Below are positions 34,981 through 45,617 of a stretch of DNA of 64,000 nt, in pieces. Position numbers and translations under genes: made by a program. Position 1 is the first letter of the stretch. Every line of letters begins with the position of its first letter. Below the pieces are notes generated by a model. It worked only from the letters and a program-made list of their open reading frames with translations, did not search any database and was not told the DNA's origin. This DNA is from Cyanobium sp. T1B-Tous (GTDB lineage: Bacteria > Cyanobacteriota > Cyanobacteriia > PCC-6307 > Cyanobiaceae): contig NZ_JAGQBE010000004.1 of NCBI RefSeq assembly GCF_024345475.1, forward strand, positions 23,548 to 87,547. Reading direction: 5' to 3'.

Positions 34981-36177
34981 TCAGGCCTCGCAGAGTTCGA
35001 TCAGGCGCTCGATCACGTCCTCCACCACCCGATCGGGAGTGGAGGCGCCGGAGGTGATGCCCACCCGGATCGGCCCCTCGGGCAGAAAGGGCCGTTCAGT
35101 CTCCAGCGCACCGCCCAGCGGCATGTGCTCGATGCGGTTGCCGGGACCGATGCGCTCGGGGGTGTCGATGTGGAAGGAGCGGATGCCCCGGCTCACGGCG
35201 ATTTCCTGCAGGTGGGTGGTGTTCGAGGAGTTGTAGCCGCCGATCACCACCATCAGATCGAGGGGCTCATCCACCAGGGAGAACATGGCGTCCTGACGCT
35301 CCTGGGTGGCGTCACAGATGGTGTTGAAGGCCAGGAAGTGCTCATTGAGCTCGGCGGGGCCAAAGCGCTGCAGCATGGTGCGCTCGAACAGGCGGCCGAT
35401 GTCCTCGGTTTCGCTCTTGAGCATGGTGGTCTGGTTGGCCACGCCCACCCGCACGAGGTCCCGGTCGGGGTCGAAGCCCGGGGAGCAGGCCTTGGCGAAG
35501 CGCGTCATGAAGGCTTCCCGGTCGCCACGGCCGAGGATGTAATCGCACACCAGCTGGGCCTCTGCCAGATCCAGCACCACCAGGTAAATGCCGGCGAAAG
35601 AGCTGGTGGCGAGGGTTTCCTCGTGCTTCACCTTGCCGTGAATGATCGAGGTGAAGTCATGCTTCTTGTGCTTCTCCACGGTGTTCCACACCTTGGACAC
35701 CCAGGGGCAGGTGGTGTCGACGATGTGGCAGCCGCGCTCGTTCAGCAACTGCATCTCCTGCACGGTGGCGCCGAAGGCCGGCAGGATCACCACATCGCCG
35801 CTGGCCACGTCGGAGAAGTCCTTCACCCCCTCATCCACCTGGATGAACTGCACGTCCATCTCCCGCAGGTGGTCGTTCACCGAGGGGTTGTGAATGATCT
35901 CGTTGGTGATCCAGATCCGCTCGGTGGGGTAGTGGCGCCGGGTTTCGTAGGCCATGGCCACGGCCCGCTCCACGCCCCAGCAGAAGCCGAAGGCCTCGGC
36001 CAGGCGCACGGTCAGGCGGCCGCGCTGGAGCACGTAGCCGTTGCCGCGCAGCTTGGCGATCAGATCGCTTTGGTAGGCCTGCTCCAGGCTGCCGGCCACT
36101 TCTTCGCCCAGGCCGAAACCGCGGCGGTTGTAGCGCTCGGAGTGGTGCAGCGAGCGTTTGAAGGCGCGGGTATCCAC
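34981..36177 (-). CDS. ispH: 4-hydroxy-3-methylbut-2-enyl diphosphate reductase
   Basis: IspH (398 aa) makes IPP and DMAPP in the last MEP-pathway step, feeding carotenoid, chlorophyll and quinone synthesis. The three [4Fe-4S] ligands are C66 ([10 protein letters not shown]), C157 ([10 protein letters not shown]) and C288 ([13 protein letters not shown]). The catalytic glutamate region is [11 protein letters not shown]. Length and the N-terminal extension match the cyanobacteria/plant-type enzyme. Confidence 0.97.
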   Translation of the reverse strand: MDTRAFKRSLHHSERYNRRGFGLGEEVAGSLEQAYQSDLIAKLRGNGYVLQRGRLTVRLAEAFGFCWGVERAVAMAYETRRHYPTERIWITNEIIHNPSVNDHLREMDVQFIQVDEGVKDFSDVASGDVVILPAFGATVQEMQLLNERGCHIVDTTCPWVSKVWNTVEKHKKHDFTSIIHGKVKHEETLATSSFAGIYLVVLDLAEAQLVCDYILGRGDREAFMTRFAKACSPGFDPDRDLVRVGVANQTTMLKSETEDIGRLFERTMLQRFGPAELNEHFLAFNTICDATQERQDAMFSLVDEPLDLMVVIGGYNSSNTTHLQEIAVSRGIRSFHIDTPERIGPGNRIEHMPLGGALETERPFLPEGPIRVGITSGASTPDRVVEDVIERLIELCEA

Positions 36178-36203
36178 AACATCTGGAGCTTGGTGACCCG
36201 ACT

Positions 36204-36968
36204 CTATGGGCCCTCGGAGGGACCCCGTTGCTCAACGTTGGCCAGCCCCTGCCAGCTCACCGTGTCGGCCGTGAAGCTGTAGCGGCAGGGCAGCACCTCC
36301 ACGCCGGCCGCCAGGGCCTGGCGGAACAGCTCGCCGTAGCGCGGGTCGGCCGCATCTCCCGGGGCGAAACGGTTCACGTCGCCGCGGCTGAGGCAGGGCA
36401 CCAGCACGGCTCGGGATTCCGGCAGCAGCGCCATCAGTTCCACCAGGTGCTTTTGCCCCCGTTCGGTGACGGTGTCGGGGAACAGGGCCAGCTCCCCCTG
36501 GGTCCAGGTGGTGTTCTTGACTTCGAGATAGATGGGCCTGGGATCGGCGGCCCCTTCGGCTGGGGTGAGCAGCAGATCGATGCGGCTGCGACGCCCCTCG
36601 CCGTAGGGCACCTCCGCCCGGATGGCGCCGATGGGGCCGAGCCAGGGCTCCAAGCACCCGGCCTCGATCGTGGCCCGCACCAGATGGTTGGGCAGGGCGG
36701 TGTTGATGCCCACCCAGATGGGGGTGCCGGCTGCGCCGATCACCTCGGCCTGCTCCCAGGTCCAGGCCAGCTTGCGGCTGGGGGAGGGGGCATGGCGCAG
36801 CCGAACCCGGCCGCCCGGGTGCAGCACGCCGGTCATGGGGCCGGTGTTCGGGCAATGGGCCGTGACCACCTCGCCGCCCTCCAGTTCCACATCGGCCAGG
36901 AAGCGCTTGTAGCGCTTCACCAGGGTGCCTTCCACCAGGGGACCAAGGCTGAGCACAGGGGTGGCCAT
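36204..36968 (-). CDS. sfsA: SfsA-family protein (sugar fermentation stimulation homologue)
   Basis: SfsA homologue (254 aa). Family features: [14 protein letters not shown] near the N-terminus, [43 protein letters not shown] and YLEVKNTTW, with D and E-x-K residues suggesting a nuclease-like fold. The physiological role is unclear despite the name. The open frame continues to 37709 over murJ, but ATG 36968 is the family start. Divergent from murJ. Confidence 0.93.
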   Translation of the reverse strand: MATPVLSLGPLVEGTLVKRYKRFLADVELEGGEVVTAHCPNTGPMTGVLHPGGRVRLRHAPSPSRKLAWTWEQAEVIGAAGTPIWVGINTALPNHLVRATIEAGCLEPWLGPIGAIRAEVPYGEGRRSRIDLLLTPAEGAADPRPIYLEVKNTTWTQGELALFPDTVTERGQKHLVELMALLPESRAVLVPCLSRGDVNRFAPGDAADPRYGELFRQALAAGVEVLPCRYSFTADTVSWQGLANVEQRGPSEGP

Positions 36969-37043
36969 GGCGGCGGGGCTGGGTTGGCTGGTTGCGTGCC
37001 AGCCATACTGCCGCTCAACTCCAAGGGCCCAGGTCCCCACCGG

Positions 37044-38666
37044 ATGGCGAAGTCCCTCAGGCGCATTGCCCTGGTCGTGGCGCTCGCCACGGCCCTCAGC
37101 AAGGTGGCCGGCCTGGTGCGGCAGCAGGCCATCGCTGCGGCCTTCGGCGTGGGTGCGGCCTACGACGCCTACAACTACGCCTATGTGCTGCCGGGCTTTC
37201 TGCTGATCCTGCTGGGCGGCATCAATGGCCCCTTCCACAGCGCCATGGTGAGCGTGCTGGCACGTCGGCCCCGCCAGGAGGGCGCCCATGTGCTGGCGGC
37301 GATCAACACGCTCGTGGGCACGGGCCTGATCGGGGTCACCGTGCTGCTGCTCATTTTTGCGGACCCCCTGATCACCCTGGTGGGTCCGGGTCTGGATGCC
37401 ACCCGACACGACATCGCCGTCCTGCAGTTGCGCTGGATGGCGCCCATGGCCCTGTTCGCCGGGCTGATCGGGCTGGGCTTCGGTGCCCTCAATGCGGCCG
37501 ATGAGTTCTGGCTGCCCTCGGTGAGCCCCCTGCTCTCCAGCGTGGCGGTGATTGCTGGCATCGGCGTGCTCTGGTGGCAGCTCGGCGCCTCCATCACCCT
37601 GCCCGCCACGGCGGTGCTGGGTGGGGTCGTGCTGGCCGGCTCCACCACCCTGGGGGCGGTGTTGCAGTGGTTGATCCAGCTGCCGGCCCTGGCCCGCCAG
37701 GGGCTGCACCGGTTCCAGCTGGTGTGGGACTGGAAGGATCCCGGGGTGCGTGAGGTGTTGCAGGTGATGGGGCCCGCCACCCTCTCCTCGGGGATGCTGC
37801 AGATCAATGTGTTCGTGTCGCTGTTCTTCGCCTCCGGCATTCCGGCTGCGGCCGCCGGACTCGGCTACGCCAATCTCCTGGTTCAGACCCCCCTGGGGCT
37901 GCTCTCCAATGCCCTGTTGGTGCCGCTCCTGCCGGTGTATGCCCGGCTCACGGCCCCAGAGGACCGGCCCGAACTGATCGGCCGCATCCGCCAGGGCTTG
38001 ATGCTGTCCAACGCCAGCATGCTGCCGCTGGGCGCCCTGATGGTGGGGCTGGCGGTGCCGATCGTGGCCTTGATCTACGAGCGGGGGGCGTTCAATGCCG
38101 GTGCGGCCGAGCTGGTGGGCACCCTGTTGATGGCCTATGGCATCGGCATGCCCGCCTATCTGGCCCGCGACGTGCTGGTGCGCGTGTTTTATGCCCTCGG
38201 GGATGGGGTCACCCCGTTCCGCTGGTCGATGGCAGGCATTGGCCTGAACGCCGTCTTCTGCTGGGCCTTCGTCGGCGGACCGGTGCCGGTTCAGGGCCTG
38301 CTGTTGCCCCGGCTCTACTGCGGTGCGGCGGGTCTGGTGCTGGCCACGGTGGCGGTGAACCTGATCACCTGCGTCGGGCTGTTGCTGGCACTCCAGGCCC
38401 GCCTGGGCGGACTGCCCCTGCGGCTGTGGTTGCGCGACACCCTGCTGTTGTTCGGTGCGGCCGTGCTGGGCGGTTTGGCGGCCTGGGGTCTGGCGGCCGG
38501 GGTGGCCTGGCCCTCGGGCTTGGTGGGGCGCCTGTTGGAGTGTGGTTTCGCCGGGGGCGTCGGCGTGCTGGTGTATGGCGTGCTGGCGAGCCTGGCCCAG
38601 GTGCCTGAGGTCACGGATCTGCTGTCCCAGGTGCGGGGCCGCCTGCCGCGTCTGGGGCGGCGCTAG
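37044..38666 (+). CDS. murJ: Lipid II flippase MurJ (MviN)
   Basis: MurJ (540 aa) flips lipid II for peptidoglycan synthesis. It is a polytopic protein with about 13-14 helices of the MOP superfamily. The N-terminal signature ALSKVAGLVRQQAIAAAFG and later SGMLQINVFVSLFFAS are typical, and charged residues within helices (R in the first helix pair, D/R near RDVLVRVFYALGDG) fit the family. The open frame upstream to 36228 is antisense to sfsA; ATG 37044 is used. The stop overlaps the next, convergent gene by 4 bases. Confidence 0.95.
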   Translation: MAKSLRRIALVVALATALSKVAGLVRQQAIAAAFGVGAAYDAYNYAYVLPGFLLILLGGINGPFHSAMVSVLARRPRQEGAHVLAAINTLVGTGLIGVTVLLLIFADPLITLVGPGLDATRHDIAVLQLRWMAPMALFAGLIGLGFGALNAADEFWLPSVSPLLSSVAVIAGIGVLWWQLGASITLPATAVLGGVVLAGSTTLGAVLQWLIQLPALARQGLHRFQLVWDWKDPGVREVLQVMGPATLSSGMLQINVFVSLFFASGIPAAAAGLGYANLLVQTPLGLLSNALLVPLLPVYARLTAPEDRPELIGRIRQGLMLSNASMLPLGALMVGLAVPIVALIYERGAFNAGAAELVGTLLMAYGIGMPAYLARDVLVRVFYALGDGVTPFRWSMAGIGLNAVFCWAFVGGPVPVQGLLLPRLYCGAAGLVLATVAVNLITCVGLLLALQARLGGLPLRLWLRDTLLLFGAAVLGGLAAWGLAAGVAWPSGLVGRLLECGFAGGVGVLVYGVLASLAQVPEVTDLLSQVRGRLPRLGRR

Positions 38667-38923
38667 CTGTCCAACCGCACATCCCGTTCCGCCCGAACCT
38701 GCACCGGGATCTCCAGATGGGAACGCCCCAACATGCGGGGCCCATCCACCGAGAAGATCCGGGCTTCGATGCCGAACTCCTTGAAGGCGGTTTCCAGTTC
38801 CTGGATGAGCGCTTTCTCCACCTGGGCGTCGGCATCCACCACCTTGCCGATCAGGCGGCTTCCGAGCCGGCCCATGCGTTGACGCACCACCTCGCGGGCG
38901 TTGGTGACCTCAATGACCAGCAC
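38663..38923 (-). CDS. Conserved small protein, unknown function
   Basis: Protein of 86 aa with a GTG start. No membrane segment or signal peptide. The sequence reads as a small alpha/beta domain: a basic helix (NAREVVRQRMGRLGSRLIGK), an acidic helix (EKALIQELETAFKEFGIEA) and the beta-rich end HLEIPVQVRAERDVRLD. It is the last of three closely spaced small genes on the minus strand and overlaps the murJ stop. I do not recognise a family. Confidence 0.7.
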   Translation of the reverse strand: MLVIEVTNAREVVRQRMGRLGSRLIGKVVDADAQVEKALIQELETAFKEFGIEARIFSVDGPRMLGRSHLEIPVQVRAERDVRLDS

Positions 38924-38947
38924 AGCCCGTCGCCAGGTGGCGCAACC

Positions 38948-39238
38948 TTATCGGCAAAACGGTTCCAGCACCTCTTCGAGATCGCGCAGCTGACCGGCTG
39001 GCACGAGCCGGGCCAGGGGCAGTCGGGTGGGCCCGCCACCGATCGGCACCTGCACCGCTTCCAGGGCCTGCCTGGCGCAGACGCCGGCCCCCTGGTCGAG
39101 TCGGGCGGAACACTCGATCGCCAGGGTCTGGGCCAGGCCGGCATCGCCCAGGTAGAGGTGCCAGCTGGCCACCTGCAGATAGAGCCGGTCGGCGAGGGCC
39201 AGCTCGAGCTCCTTCAGGTCGGCGGCATTGAGGGTCAT
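38948..39238 (-). CDS. DUF3181-family protein
   Basis: Small cyanobacterial protein (96 aa). LADRLYLQVASWHLYLGDAG near residues 15-34 and the C-terminal region PIGGGPTRLPLARLVPAGQ match my memory of DUF3181. Its function is unknown. It is preceded by the two-helix membrane protein gene (3 bases) and followed by the 86-aa gene (24 bases), so the three probably form one transcript. Confidence 0.78.
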   Translation of the reverse strand: MTLNAADLKELELALADRLYLQVASWHLYLGDAGLAQTLAIECSARLDQGAGVCARQALEAVQVPIGGGPTRLPLARLVPAGQLRDLEEVLEPFCR

Positions 39239-39241
39239 GGC

Positions 39242-39508
39242 TCAGGGTTGCTGGGTGGGCTGGGGGCTTTTGGGTTCCGGTCCTGGGCGCAGGGCCACCA
39301 CCACGCCGGCGTGGACCAGCAGCACCAGCAGCCAGCCAAGGCTGAGCCAGTTGAGGTGACTCCAGGGGTGCCGCAGCTCCTGAACCACCCAGAGGCCGCT
39401 GTTGAGGGCGGCGAACAGGGCGGCGTGGAGCGTGAGGTTCACAATCCGCTCGAAGTGCCTGTAGGTGGGGTCTTCGGGGTTGGCGGGGCCGTACCAGCGA
39501 ATGGGCAT
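39242..39508 (-). CDS. Small two-helix membrane protein
   Basis: Protein of 88 aa with two hydrophobic helices, about residues 23-45 (IVNLTLHAALFAALNSGLWV) and 50-73 (HLNWLSLGWLLVLLVHAGVV), and a Pro-rich tail. The N-terminus RWYGPANPEDPTYRHFERI is polar. It resembles 2TM-domain small proteins. First gene of the three-gene minus-strand set; tRNA-Arg is divergent upstream. Confidence 0.75.
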   Translation of the reverse strand: MPIRWYGPANPEDPTYRHFERIVNLTLHAALFAALNSGLWVVQELRHPWSHLNWLSLGWLLVLLVHAGVVVALRPGPEPKSPQPTQQP

Positions 39509-39563
39509 GGGAAGGGGCAGGGATTTGACGGATGGGCCCTCCGTGCGGTGAGAATGGGCCCAT

Positions 39564-39637
39564 GCGCTTGTAGCTCAGCGGATTAGAGCATCTGACTACG
39601 GATCAGAGGGTCGGGAGTTCGAATCTCTCCAGGCGCG
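39564..39637 (+). tRNA. tRNA-Arg (ACG)
   Basis: A 74-base cloverleaf. Acceptor GCGCTTG/CAGGCGC (one T-G pair), anticodon arm TCTGA-CTACGGA-TCAGA with anticodon ACG (read as ICG after A34 deamination), T-arm with GTTCGAATC loop, discriminator G, no encoded CCA. A strong terminator follows after 10 bases. Confidence 0.96.
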
Positions 39638-39647
39638 CTTCCTTCCT

Positions 39648-39671
39648 AAACCGCCTTCGGGCGGTTTTTTT
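39648..39671 (+). terminator. Rho-independent terminator of tRNA-Arg
   Basis: AAACCGCC-TTCG-GGCGGTTTTTTT: an 8-bp stem with TTCG tetraloop running directly into seven T residues. This is the clearest intrinsic terminator in the window. Confidence 0.93.
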
Positions 39672-39763
39672 GTGTCTGATGGCCCAGCGGTGGCCAGTTC
39701 CCAACCGAGCTCCCCGCTGCGGGGGCCCTTCCTTACGATCGGGCAACGAAGCGTTCCCTCACC

Positions 39764-41053
39764 ATGGCCCACTCCGGCGGTGCTGCCCTCAACCAGTCCC
39801 TGGCTGCCGGCGATCCCGCCATTGCTGGGCTGATCGATCAGGAGGCTCGCCGGCAGGAAACCCACCTGGAGCTGATCGCTTCGGAAAACTTTGCCTCCCG
39901 GGCCGTGATGGAGGCCCAGGGCTCCGTGCTCACCAACAAGTACGCCGAAGGTCTGCCGTCGAAGCGCTACTACGGCGGCTGTGAGCACGTGGATGCGATC
40001 GAGGAACTGGCGATCGAGCGGGCCAAGCAGCTGTTCGGCGCCGCCTGGGCCAACGTGCAGCCCCACAGCGGCGCCCAGGCCAACTTCGCGGTGTTCCTGG
40101 CCCTCCTGCAGCCCGGCGACACGATCCTGGGCATGGACCTCAGCCACGGCGGCCACCTCACCCATGGCTCGCCGGTGAATGTGAGCGGCAAGTGGTTCAA
40201 GGCGGTGCACTACGGCGTCGACCCCGACACCCAGCAGCTCAATTTCGACGCGATCCGCCAGCTGGCCCTGGACCACAAGCCCAAGCTGATCGTGTGCGGC
40301 TACTCCGCCTATCCCCGCACGATTGATTTCCAGGCCTTCCGCGCCATCGCCGATGAGGTGGGCGCCTATCTGCTCGCCGACATGGCTCACATCGCTGGCC
40401 TGGTGGCGGCGGGTGTGCACCCCAACCCGGTGCCGGTGTGTGATGTCGTCACCACCACCACCCACAAGACCCTGCGCGGCCCCCGCGGCGGCCTGATCCT
40501 CTGCCGCGACGCCGAGTTCGGCAAGCAATTCGACAAGGCCGTGTTCCCCGGCAGCCAGGGTGGTCCGTTGGAGCACGTGATCGCCGCCAAGGCGGTGGCT
40601 TTTGGCGAAGCCCTGCTGCCCTCCTTCCGTGTCTACAGCCAGCAGGTGGTGGCCAATGCCCAGGCGCTGGCTGCCCGCATCCAGGAGCGGGGCATTGCCG
40701 TGGTGAGCGGTGGCACCGACAACCACCTGGTGTTGCTGGATCTGCGCAGCATCGGCATGACCGGCAAGGTGGCCGACCTGTTGGTGAGCGATGTGCACAT
40801 CACCGCCAACAAGAACACGGTGCCCTTCGATCCCCAGTCGCCGTTCGTGACCAGCGGCCTGCGCCTGGGCACGGCAGCCTGCACCACCCGGGGCTTCGAC
40901 GAGGTCGCCTTCCGCGAGGTGGCCGATGTGATCGCCGATCGCCTGCTCAACCCCGAGGACGCCGGCATCGAACAGCGCTGCCGCGAGCGGGTGGCGGCCC
41001 TGTGCGGGCGCTTTCCCCTCTATGCCACCGAGCGTGAGCTGCAGCACGCCTGA
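39764..41053 (+). CDS. glyA: Serine hydroxymethyltransferase
   Basis: GlyA (429 aa), a PLP enzyme interconverting serine and glycine with tetrahydrofolate, also part of photorespiratory glycine use. Motifs: [49 protein letters not shown], the PLP-lysine motif [15 protein letters not shown] and [17 protein letters not shown]. Length matches the family exactly. Confidence 0.98.
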   Translation: MAHSGGAALNQSLAAGDPAIAGLIDQEARRQETHLELIASENFASRAVMEAQGSVLTNKYAEGLPSKRYYGGCEHVDAIEELAIERAKQLFGAAWANVQPHSGAQANFAVFLALLQPGDTILGMDLSHGGHLTHGSPVNVSGKWFKAVHYGVDPDTQQLNFDAIRQLALDHKPKLIVCGYSAYPRTIDFQAFRAIADEVGAYLLADMAHIAGLVAAGVHPNPVPVCDVVTTTTHKTLRGPRGGLILCRDAEFGKQFDKAVFPGSQGGPLEHVIAAKAVAFGEALLPSFRVYSQQVVANAQALAARIQERGIAVVSGGTDNHLVLLDLRSIGMTGKVADLLVSDVHITANKNTVPFDPQSPFVTSGLRLGTAACTTRGFDEVAFREVADVIADRLLNPEDAGIEQRCRERVAALCGRFPLYATERELQHA

Positions 41054-41117
41054 TCCCGGCATACGTCCGTAAGGTGGGGCCCAAAGGCCGCCCTTCGGCT
41101 TCCTTCGGTCTGGTCCT

Positions 41118-42215
41118 GTGACCCTCGCCTACAGCCCCAACGCGGCCGCCCTGCTCACCTTTGCCGTGGCCGCCGTGTTGACGGCGCTGGTGGTGCCTGT
41201 GGTGCGTCGCCTCGGACTGCGCTGGGGGTTGGTGGACCCACCCGATGCCCGCAAACAGCACACCACGCCCATGGTGCGCCTGGGTGGGGTGGGCATTGTC
41301 ATCGCCTTCAGCCTGGCCCTGGGCCTCACCTGGGCCTTTGGCGGTTTTGCCAACCTCCCCCTGGAAAAGGACCAGCTGATCTGGACCACCCTGGCTGGGG
41401 CGCTCTGCTTTTTTCTGATCGGTCTGGCGGACGACCTGTTTGCCTTGCCCCCCCTGCCCCGCCTCGCTGGCCAGCTGGCGATTTCGATGGTGGTGTGGAA
41501 CGAGGGGGTGCGCATCGGCAGCATCGAGCTGCCCATGGGCTGGTTGGGGGGGGCTGATCTGATGCTGCAGTTGCCCGATTGGTTGAGTCTGCTCGCCACC
41601 TTGATTTGGCTGGTGGGGATCACCAACGCCATCAACTGGCTCGATGGCCTCGACGGCTTGGCGGCAGGCGTGAGTGGCATTGCCGCCGTGGGCCTGCTGT
41701 CGGTGAGTTTCAGCTTGCACCAGCCAGCGGCTGGGCTGCTCGCGTCCGCCCTCGCCGGCAGCTGCCTCGGCTTTCTGCGCCACAACTTCAACCCAGCCCG
41801 CATTTTCATGGGGGACGGGGGGTCCTATTTCCTCGGTTTCGCCCTGGCGGCGATCAGCATCGTCGGCCCGGCCAAGGGGCTCACCAGCGTCAGCCTGCTG
41901 CTGCCCCTGCTGATTCTGTCCCTGCCGCTGGCTGATATGTCGGCGGTGATCATGGGGCGCCTCAGCGAGGGCCACTCCCCCTTCTACCCCGACCGGCGTC
42001 ACCTGCACCACCGCCTGCTGCGCAGTGGACTGAGCCATCGCCGCACGGTGTTGTTGATCTACGCCTTCACCCAGTGGTTGGGGTCCCTGGCGCTGGTGCT
42101 GGTGAACGCGGAGCTGCGCTTCCTCTGGCTGGCCCTGGCCACCGCCGTGTTGATCTGGGTGCTGGTGAGCACCCGGCGGGCCCTGCAGCGGCTTCCCGCC
42201 AGCCCGGAGCCGTGA
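41118..42215 (+). CDS. WecA/MraY-type undecaprenyl-phosphate sugar-1-phosphate transferase
   Basis: Polytopic GT4-type transferase (365 aa, about 10-11 helices) that starts assembly of a surface glycan by loading a sugar phosphate onto undecaprenyl phosphate. Diagnostic loops: [37 protein letters not shown] (DD motif), [38 protein letters not shown] and the cytoplasmic histidine motif [15 protein letters not shown]. It resembles WecA/TagO more than MraY; the donor sugar is not determined. Start GTG 41118. Confidence 0.9.
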   Translation: MTLAYSPNAAALLTFAVAAVLTALVVPVVRRLGLRWGLVDPPDARKQHTTPMVRLGGVGIVIAFSLALGLTWAFGGFANLPLEKDQLIWTTLAGALCFFLIGLADDLFALPPLPRLAGQLAISMVVWNEGVRIGSIELPMGWLGGADLMLQLPDWLSLLATLIWLVGITNAINWLDGLDGLAAGVSGIAAVGLLSVSFSLHQPAAGLLASALAGSCLGFLRHNFNPARIFMGDGGSYFLGFALAAISIVGPAKGLTSVSLLLPLLILSLPLADMSAVIMGRLSEGHSPFYPDRRHLHHRLLRSGLSHRRTVLLIYAFTQWLGSLALVLVNAELRFLWLALATAVLIWVLVSTRRALQRLPASPEP

Positions 42216-42219
42216 GGTC

Positions 42220-43488
42220 GTGAGCGCCGAGATCCTCTGCATCGGCACCGAGCTGCTGCTCGGCAACATCACCAACGGCAATGCCCGCTGGCTGGCTGAG
42301 CAATTGGCCGCCCTCGGCCTCCCCCATCACCGCCAGACGGTGGTGGGCGACAACCGGGAGCGCCTGATGGCCGCGGTGCGCGAGGCGGCCGGCCGCTGCC
42401 TGGTGCTGATCACCACCGGTGGCCTCGGCCCCACCCCGGACGACCTCACCACCGAGGCCCTGGCGGCCGCCTTCGACACGCCCTTGGTGGAGCACCCCGA
42501 GATTTGGGCCGAGATCCAGGCCCGCCTCCATGCCCGGGGCCGGGTGTGCTCCCCCAGCAATCGCCAACAGGCCTTCCTCCCCGCTGGAGCCCAGGTGCTG
42601 CCCAACCCGACCGGCACGGCGCCGGGCATGATCTGGACTCCCCCCGCTGCAGCCGGAATCCAGCCGGGGTTCACCGTGCTCACCTTCCCCGGGGTGCCCA
42701 GTGAAATGGAGGCCATGTGGCGCGCCACCGCCGCGCCCTGGTTGCGCGCTGCCGGTTTGGCCGAGGGGGTGTTTGCCAGTCGCATGCTGCGCTTCTGGGG
42801 GGTCTCGGAGTCGGCCCTGGCCGAGCAGATGGCGGATCTGCTCGAGGGCGAGAACCCCACCCTGGCGCCCTATGCCGGAGCCGGTGAGGTGAAGCTGCGC
42901 CTCACGGCCCGCGCCGGCAGCGACTCCGAGGCCCAGGCCCTGCTGGCCCCACTGGAGGCCGAGATCCGCTCCCGCACCGGCACGGCCTGCTTTGGAGTCG
43001 ATGACGACAGCCTGGCTTCGGTGGTCCTCGAGCTGCTGCGGCGGCGGGGGGAGAGCCTGGCCGTGGCCGAGAGCTGCACGGGTGGCGGACTGGGAGCTGC
43101 GCTGGCGGCCGTGCCGGGGGCTTCCGATGTGTTTCGGGGCGGGGTGATCGCCTACGCCAACGCCGTCAAGCAGGAGCTGCTGGGCGTGCCCGCAGCGCTG
43201 TTGGACAGCCATGGCGCGGTGAGCGATCCGGTGGCGCTGGCCATGGCCGAGGGGGCCCGCCGGGTCACCGGCGCCAGCTGGGCGATCGCGGTGACCGGGA
43301 TCGCCGGACCGGGAGGCGGCACGGCGGAGAAGCCCGTGGGGCTCGTGCACATCGCCGTGGCCGGGCCTGACGGCAGCCGCAGCGAGGCGGTGCGGTTCGG
43401 CTCCAGCCGGAGGCGCAGTTGGATCCAGGCCCTCACGGCCGGAGAAGCGCTCCAGCGCCTGCGCTCCCGCCTGATGGTGCAGCTTTAG
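42220..43488 (+). CDS. cinA: CinA-family protein (competence/damage-inducible, NMN deamidase)
   Basis: Two-domain CinA (422 aa). The N-terminal MoeA/MoCF-like domain has [38 protein letters not shown] and [16 protein letters not shown]. The C-terminal PncC-type nicotinamide-mononucleotide amidohydrolase domain has [38 protein letters not shown] and [18 protein letters not shown]. Start GTG 42220, 4 bases after the preceding stop. Confidence 0.94.
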   Translation: MSAEILCIGTELLLGNITNGNARWLAEQLAALGLPHHRQTVVGDNRERLMAAVREAAGRCLVLITTGGLGPTPDDLTTEALAAAFDTPLVEHPEIWAEIQARLHARGRVCSPSNRQQAFLPAGAQVLPNPTGTAPGMIWTPPAAAGIQPGFTVLTFPGVPSEMEAMWRATAAPWLRAAGLAEGVFASRMLRFWGVSESALAEQMADLLEGENPTLAPYAGAGEVKLRLTARAGSDSEAQALLAPLEAEIRSRTGTACFGVDDDSLASVVLELLRRRGESLAVAESCTGGGLGAALAAVPGASDVFRGGVIAYANAVKQELLGVPAALLDSHGAVSDPVALAMAEGARRVTGASWAIAVTGIAGPGGGTAEKPVGLVHIAVAGPDGSRSEAVRFGSSRRRSWIQALTAGEALQRLRSRLMVQL

Positions 43489-43517
43489 GCTGGTTTGCTC
43501 AGTCGAACGGGTCATCC

Positions 43518-44927
43518 GTGAGTGCCGGCACCCTCTACGACAAGGTCTGGGATCTGCATCGGGTCGCCGAGCTCCCGGGGGGCTCCACCCAGCTGTTCAT
43601 CGGTCTGCACCTCATCCATGAGGTGACCAGCCCCCAGGCCTTCGCCGCCCTGAAGGACCTGGGGCTCTCCGTGCGCCATCCCGAGCGCACCGTGGCCACG
43701 GTGGATCACATCGTGCCCACCACCTCCCAGGCGCGGCCCTTTGCCGATCCCTTGGCCGAGGAGATGCTTGCCACCCTGGAGGCCAACTGCGCCGCCCATG
43801 GCATCACCCTGCACGGCCTCGGCAGCGGCCGCCAGGGCATCGTGCACGTGATTGCCCCCGAGCTGGGCCTCACCCAGCCAGGCATGACCGTGGCCTGCGG
43901 CGATTCCCACACCTCCACCCACGGCGCTTTCGGGGCCATTGCCTTTGGCATTGGCACCAGCCAGGTGCGCGACGTGCTGGCCAGCCAGAGCCTGTCGATG
44001 GGCAAGCTCAAGGTGCGGCGTCTCTGGGTGGAGGGGCAGCTGCAGTCGGGGGTCTATGCCAAGGATCTGGTGCTGCACGTGATCCGCACCCTGGGGGTGA
44101 AGGGCGGTGTGGGCTACGCCTATGAATTCGCCGGTCCGGCCATCGACGCCCTGTCGATGGAGGAGCGCATGACCCTCTGCAACATGGCGATTGAGGGCGG
44201 CGCCCGCTGCGGTTACGTCAATCCCGACGCGGTCACCTTTGCCTATCTGCAGGGCCGTCCCTGTGCGCCCAGTGGTGAGGCCTGGGATCGGGCCGTGGCC
44301 TGGTGGACCAGCCTGGCCAGTGGCCCGGATGCCGTTTTCGATGACGAGGTGCGCTTCGATGCCGCCTCGATCGCTCCCACGGTGACCTGGGGCATTACCC
44401 CCGGCCAGGGCATCGGTGTCGACGAAACCGTGCCCACCCTGGAGCAGGTGGATCCTGACGAGCGCCCCCTGGCGGAGGAGGCCTACCGCTACATGGATCT
44501 GCGGCCCGGCGCGCCCATTGCCGGCACGCCCGTGGATGTGTGCTTCATCGGCAGCTGCACCAATGGCCGGCTCTCCGACCTCCAGGCCGCGGCGGCGGTG
44601 GCGCGGGGCCGGCACGTGGCTCCAGGCATCAAGGCGTTTGTGGTGCCCGGCAGTGAGCAGGTGGCCGCGGCGGCCGAAGCGGAGGGCCTCGACCAAGTCT
44701 TCACCGCCGCTGGCTTCGAGTGGCGTGAGCCTGGCTGTTCCATGTGTTTGGCGATGAACCCGGACCGACTGGAGGGCCGTCAGATCAGCGCCAGCTCCAG
44801 CAATCGCAACTTCAAGGGGCGTCAGGGCTCCGCCACCGGCCGCACCTTGCTGATGAGCCCAGCCATGGTGGCGGCGGCCGCCATTGCCGGCCAGGTGAGC
44901 GACGTGCGCCAGCTGTTGCCGGTCTGA
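43518..44927 (+). CDS. leuC: 3-isopropylmalate dehydratase large subunit
   Basis: LeuC (469 aa), the aconitase-type subunit that carries the [4Fe-4S] cluster in leucine synthesis. Motifs: [51 protein letters not shown], and cluster cysteines in [13 protein letters not shown] and [13 protein letters not shown]. The open frame reaches into cinA (43419), but GTG 43518 gives the family N-terminus. leuD follows after 75 bases. Confidence 0.97.
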   Translation: MSAGTLYDKVWDLHRVAELPGGSTQLFIGLHLIHEVTSPQAFAALKDLGLSVRHPERTVATVDHIVPTTSQARPFADPLAEEMLATLEANCAAHGITLHGLGSGRQGIVHVIAPELGLTQPGMTVACGDSHTSTHGAFGAIAFGIGTSQVRDVLASQSLSMGKLKVRRLWVEGQLQSGVYAKDLVLHVIRTLGVKGGVGYAYEFAGPAIDALSMEERMTLCNMAIEGGARCGYVNPDAVTFAYLQGRPCAPSGEAWDRAVAWWTSLASGPDAVFDDEVRFDAASIAPTVTWGITPGQGIGVDETVPTLEQVDPDERPLAEEAYRYMDLRPGAPIAGTPVDVCFIGSCTNGRLSDLQAAAAVARGRHVAPGIKAFVVPGSEQVAAAAEAEGLDQVFTAAGFEWREPGCSMCLAMNPDRLEGRQISASSSNRNFKGRQGSATGRTLLMSPAMVAAAAIAGQVSDVRQLLPV

Positions 44928-45002
44928 GTCGCCGCTCTGTTGTTGGGCCCAAGCCCCCCTTCTTCCCCCCTACGCGTTCCACCCCCTGCCGTGCCAGCAG
45001 CG

Positions 45003-45617
45003 ATGACCAGCCCTTCCCTCCCCATGGGTCCGATCACCGGGCTCCGCGGCCGTGCCGTGGTTGTTGCCGGAGACGACATCGACACCGATCGGATCATTCC
45101 AGCCCGCTTCCTCAAGTGCGTCACCTTCGATGGGCTCGGGGAGCAGGTGTTCGCCGACGATCGGGCTGAACGCCCTGGGGAGCACCCCTTGGATCGGGCC
45201 GAGGTCCAGGGGGCGTCGTTGCTGGTGGTGAACCGCAACTTCGGCTGCGGGTCGAGTCGTGAACATGCGCCCCAGGCCCTGATGCGCTGGGGGATCCGCG
45301 CGGTGGTGGGCGAGAGCTTCGCTGAGATTTTTTACGGCAATTGTCTGGCCCTGGGGATTCCCTGTTTCACGGCCTCCCATGACGCCGTGCTCAGCCTGCA
45401 GGCAGCCCTGGCGGCGGCTCCAGCCCAGGAGCTCGAGGTGTCGCTGGATCCTCCGGCCATCGTGTTCTCCGACGGTCAGCGCTGGGATCTGGAGCTCCAG
45501 GCCGGCCCCCGCCAGATGTTGCTCACCGGGCAGTGGGATGCCACCTCCCAGCTTTTGGCCCATGGCGCTGAGCTGGAGCGCACCGCCCTAGCCCTGCCCT
45601 ATCTCAACGGTTTCTAG
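45003..45617 (+). CDS. leuD: 3-isopropylmalate dehydratase small subunit
   Basis: LeuD (204 aa), partner of LeuC. Motifs: GDDIDTDRIIPARFLKCVTF, NFGCGSSREHAPQAL and SFAEIFYGNCLALGIP. ATG 45003 is used; ATG 45024 is an alternative only seven codons later. The last 14 bases overlap the 3-prime end of the convergent LptD-like gene. Confidence 0.97.
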   Translation: MTSPSLPMGPITGLRGRAVVVAGDDIDTDRIIPARFLKCVTFDGLGEQVFADDRAERPGEHPLDRAEVQGASLLVVNRNFGCGSSREHAPQALMRWGIRAVVGESFAEIFYGNCLALGIPCFTASHDAVLSLQAALAAAPAQELEVSLDPPAIVFSDGQRWDLELQAGPRQMLLTGQWDATSQLLAHGAELERTALALPYLNGF

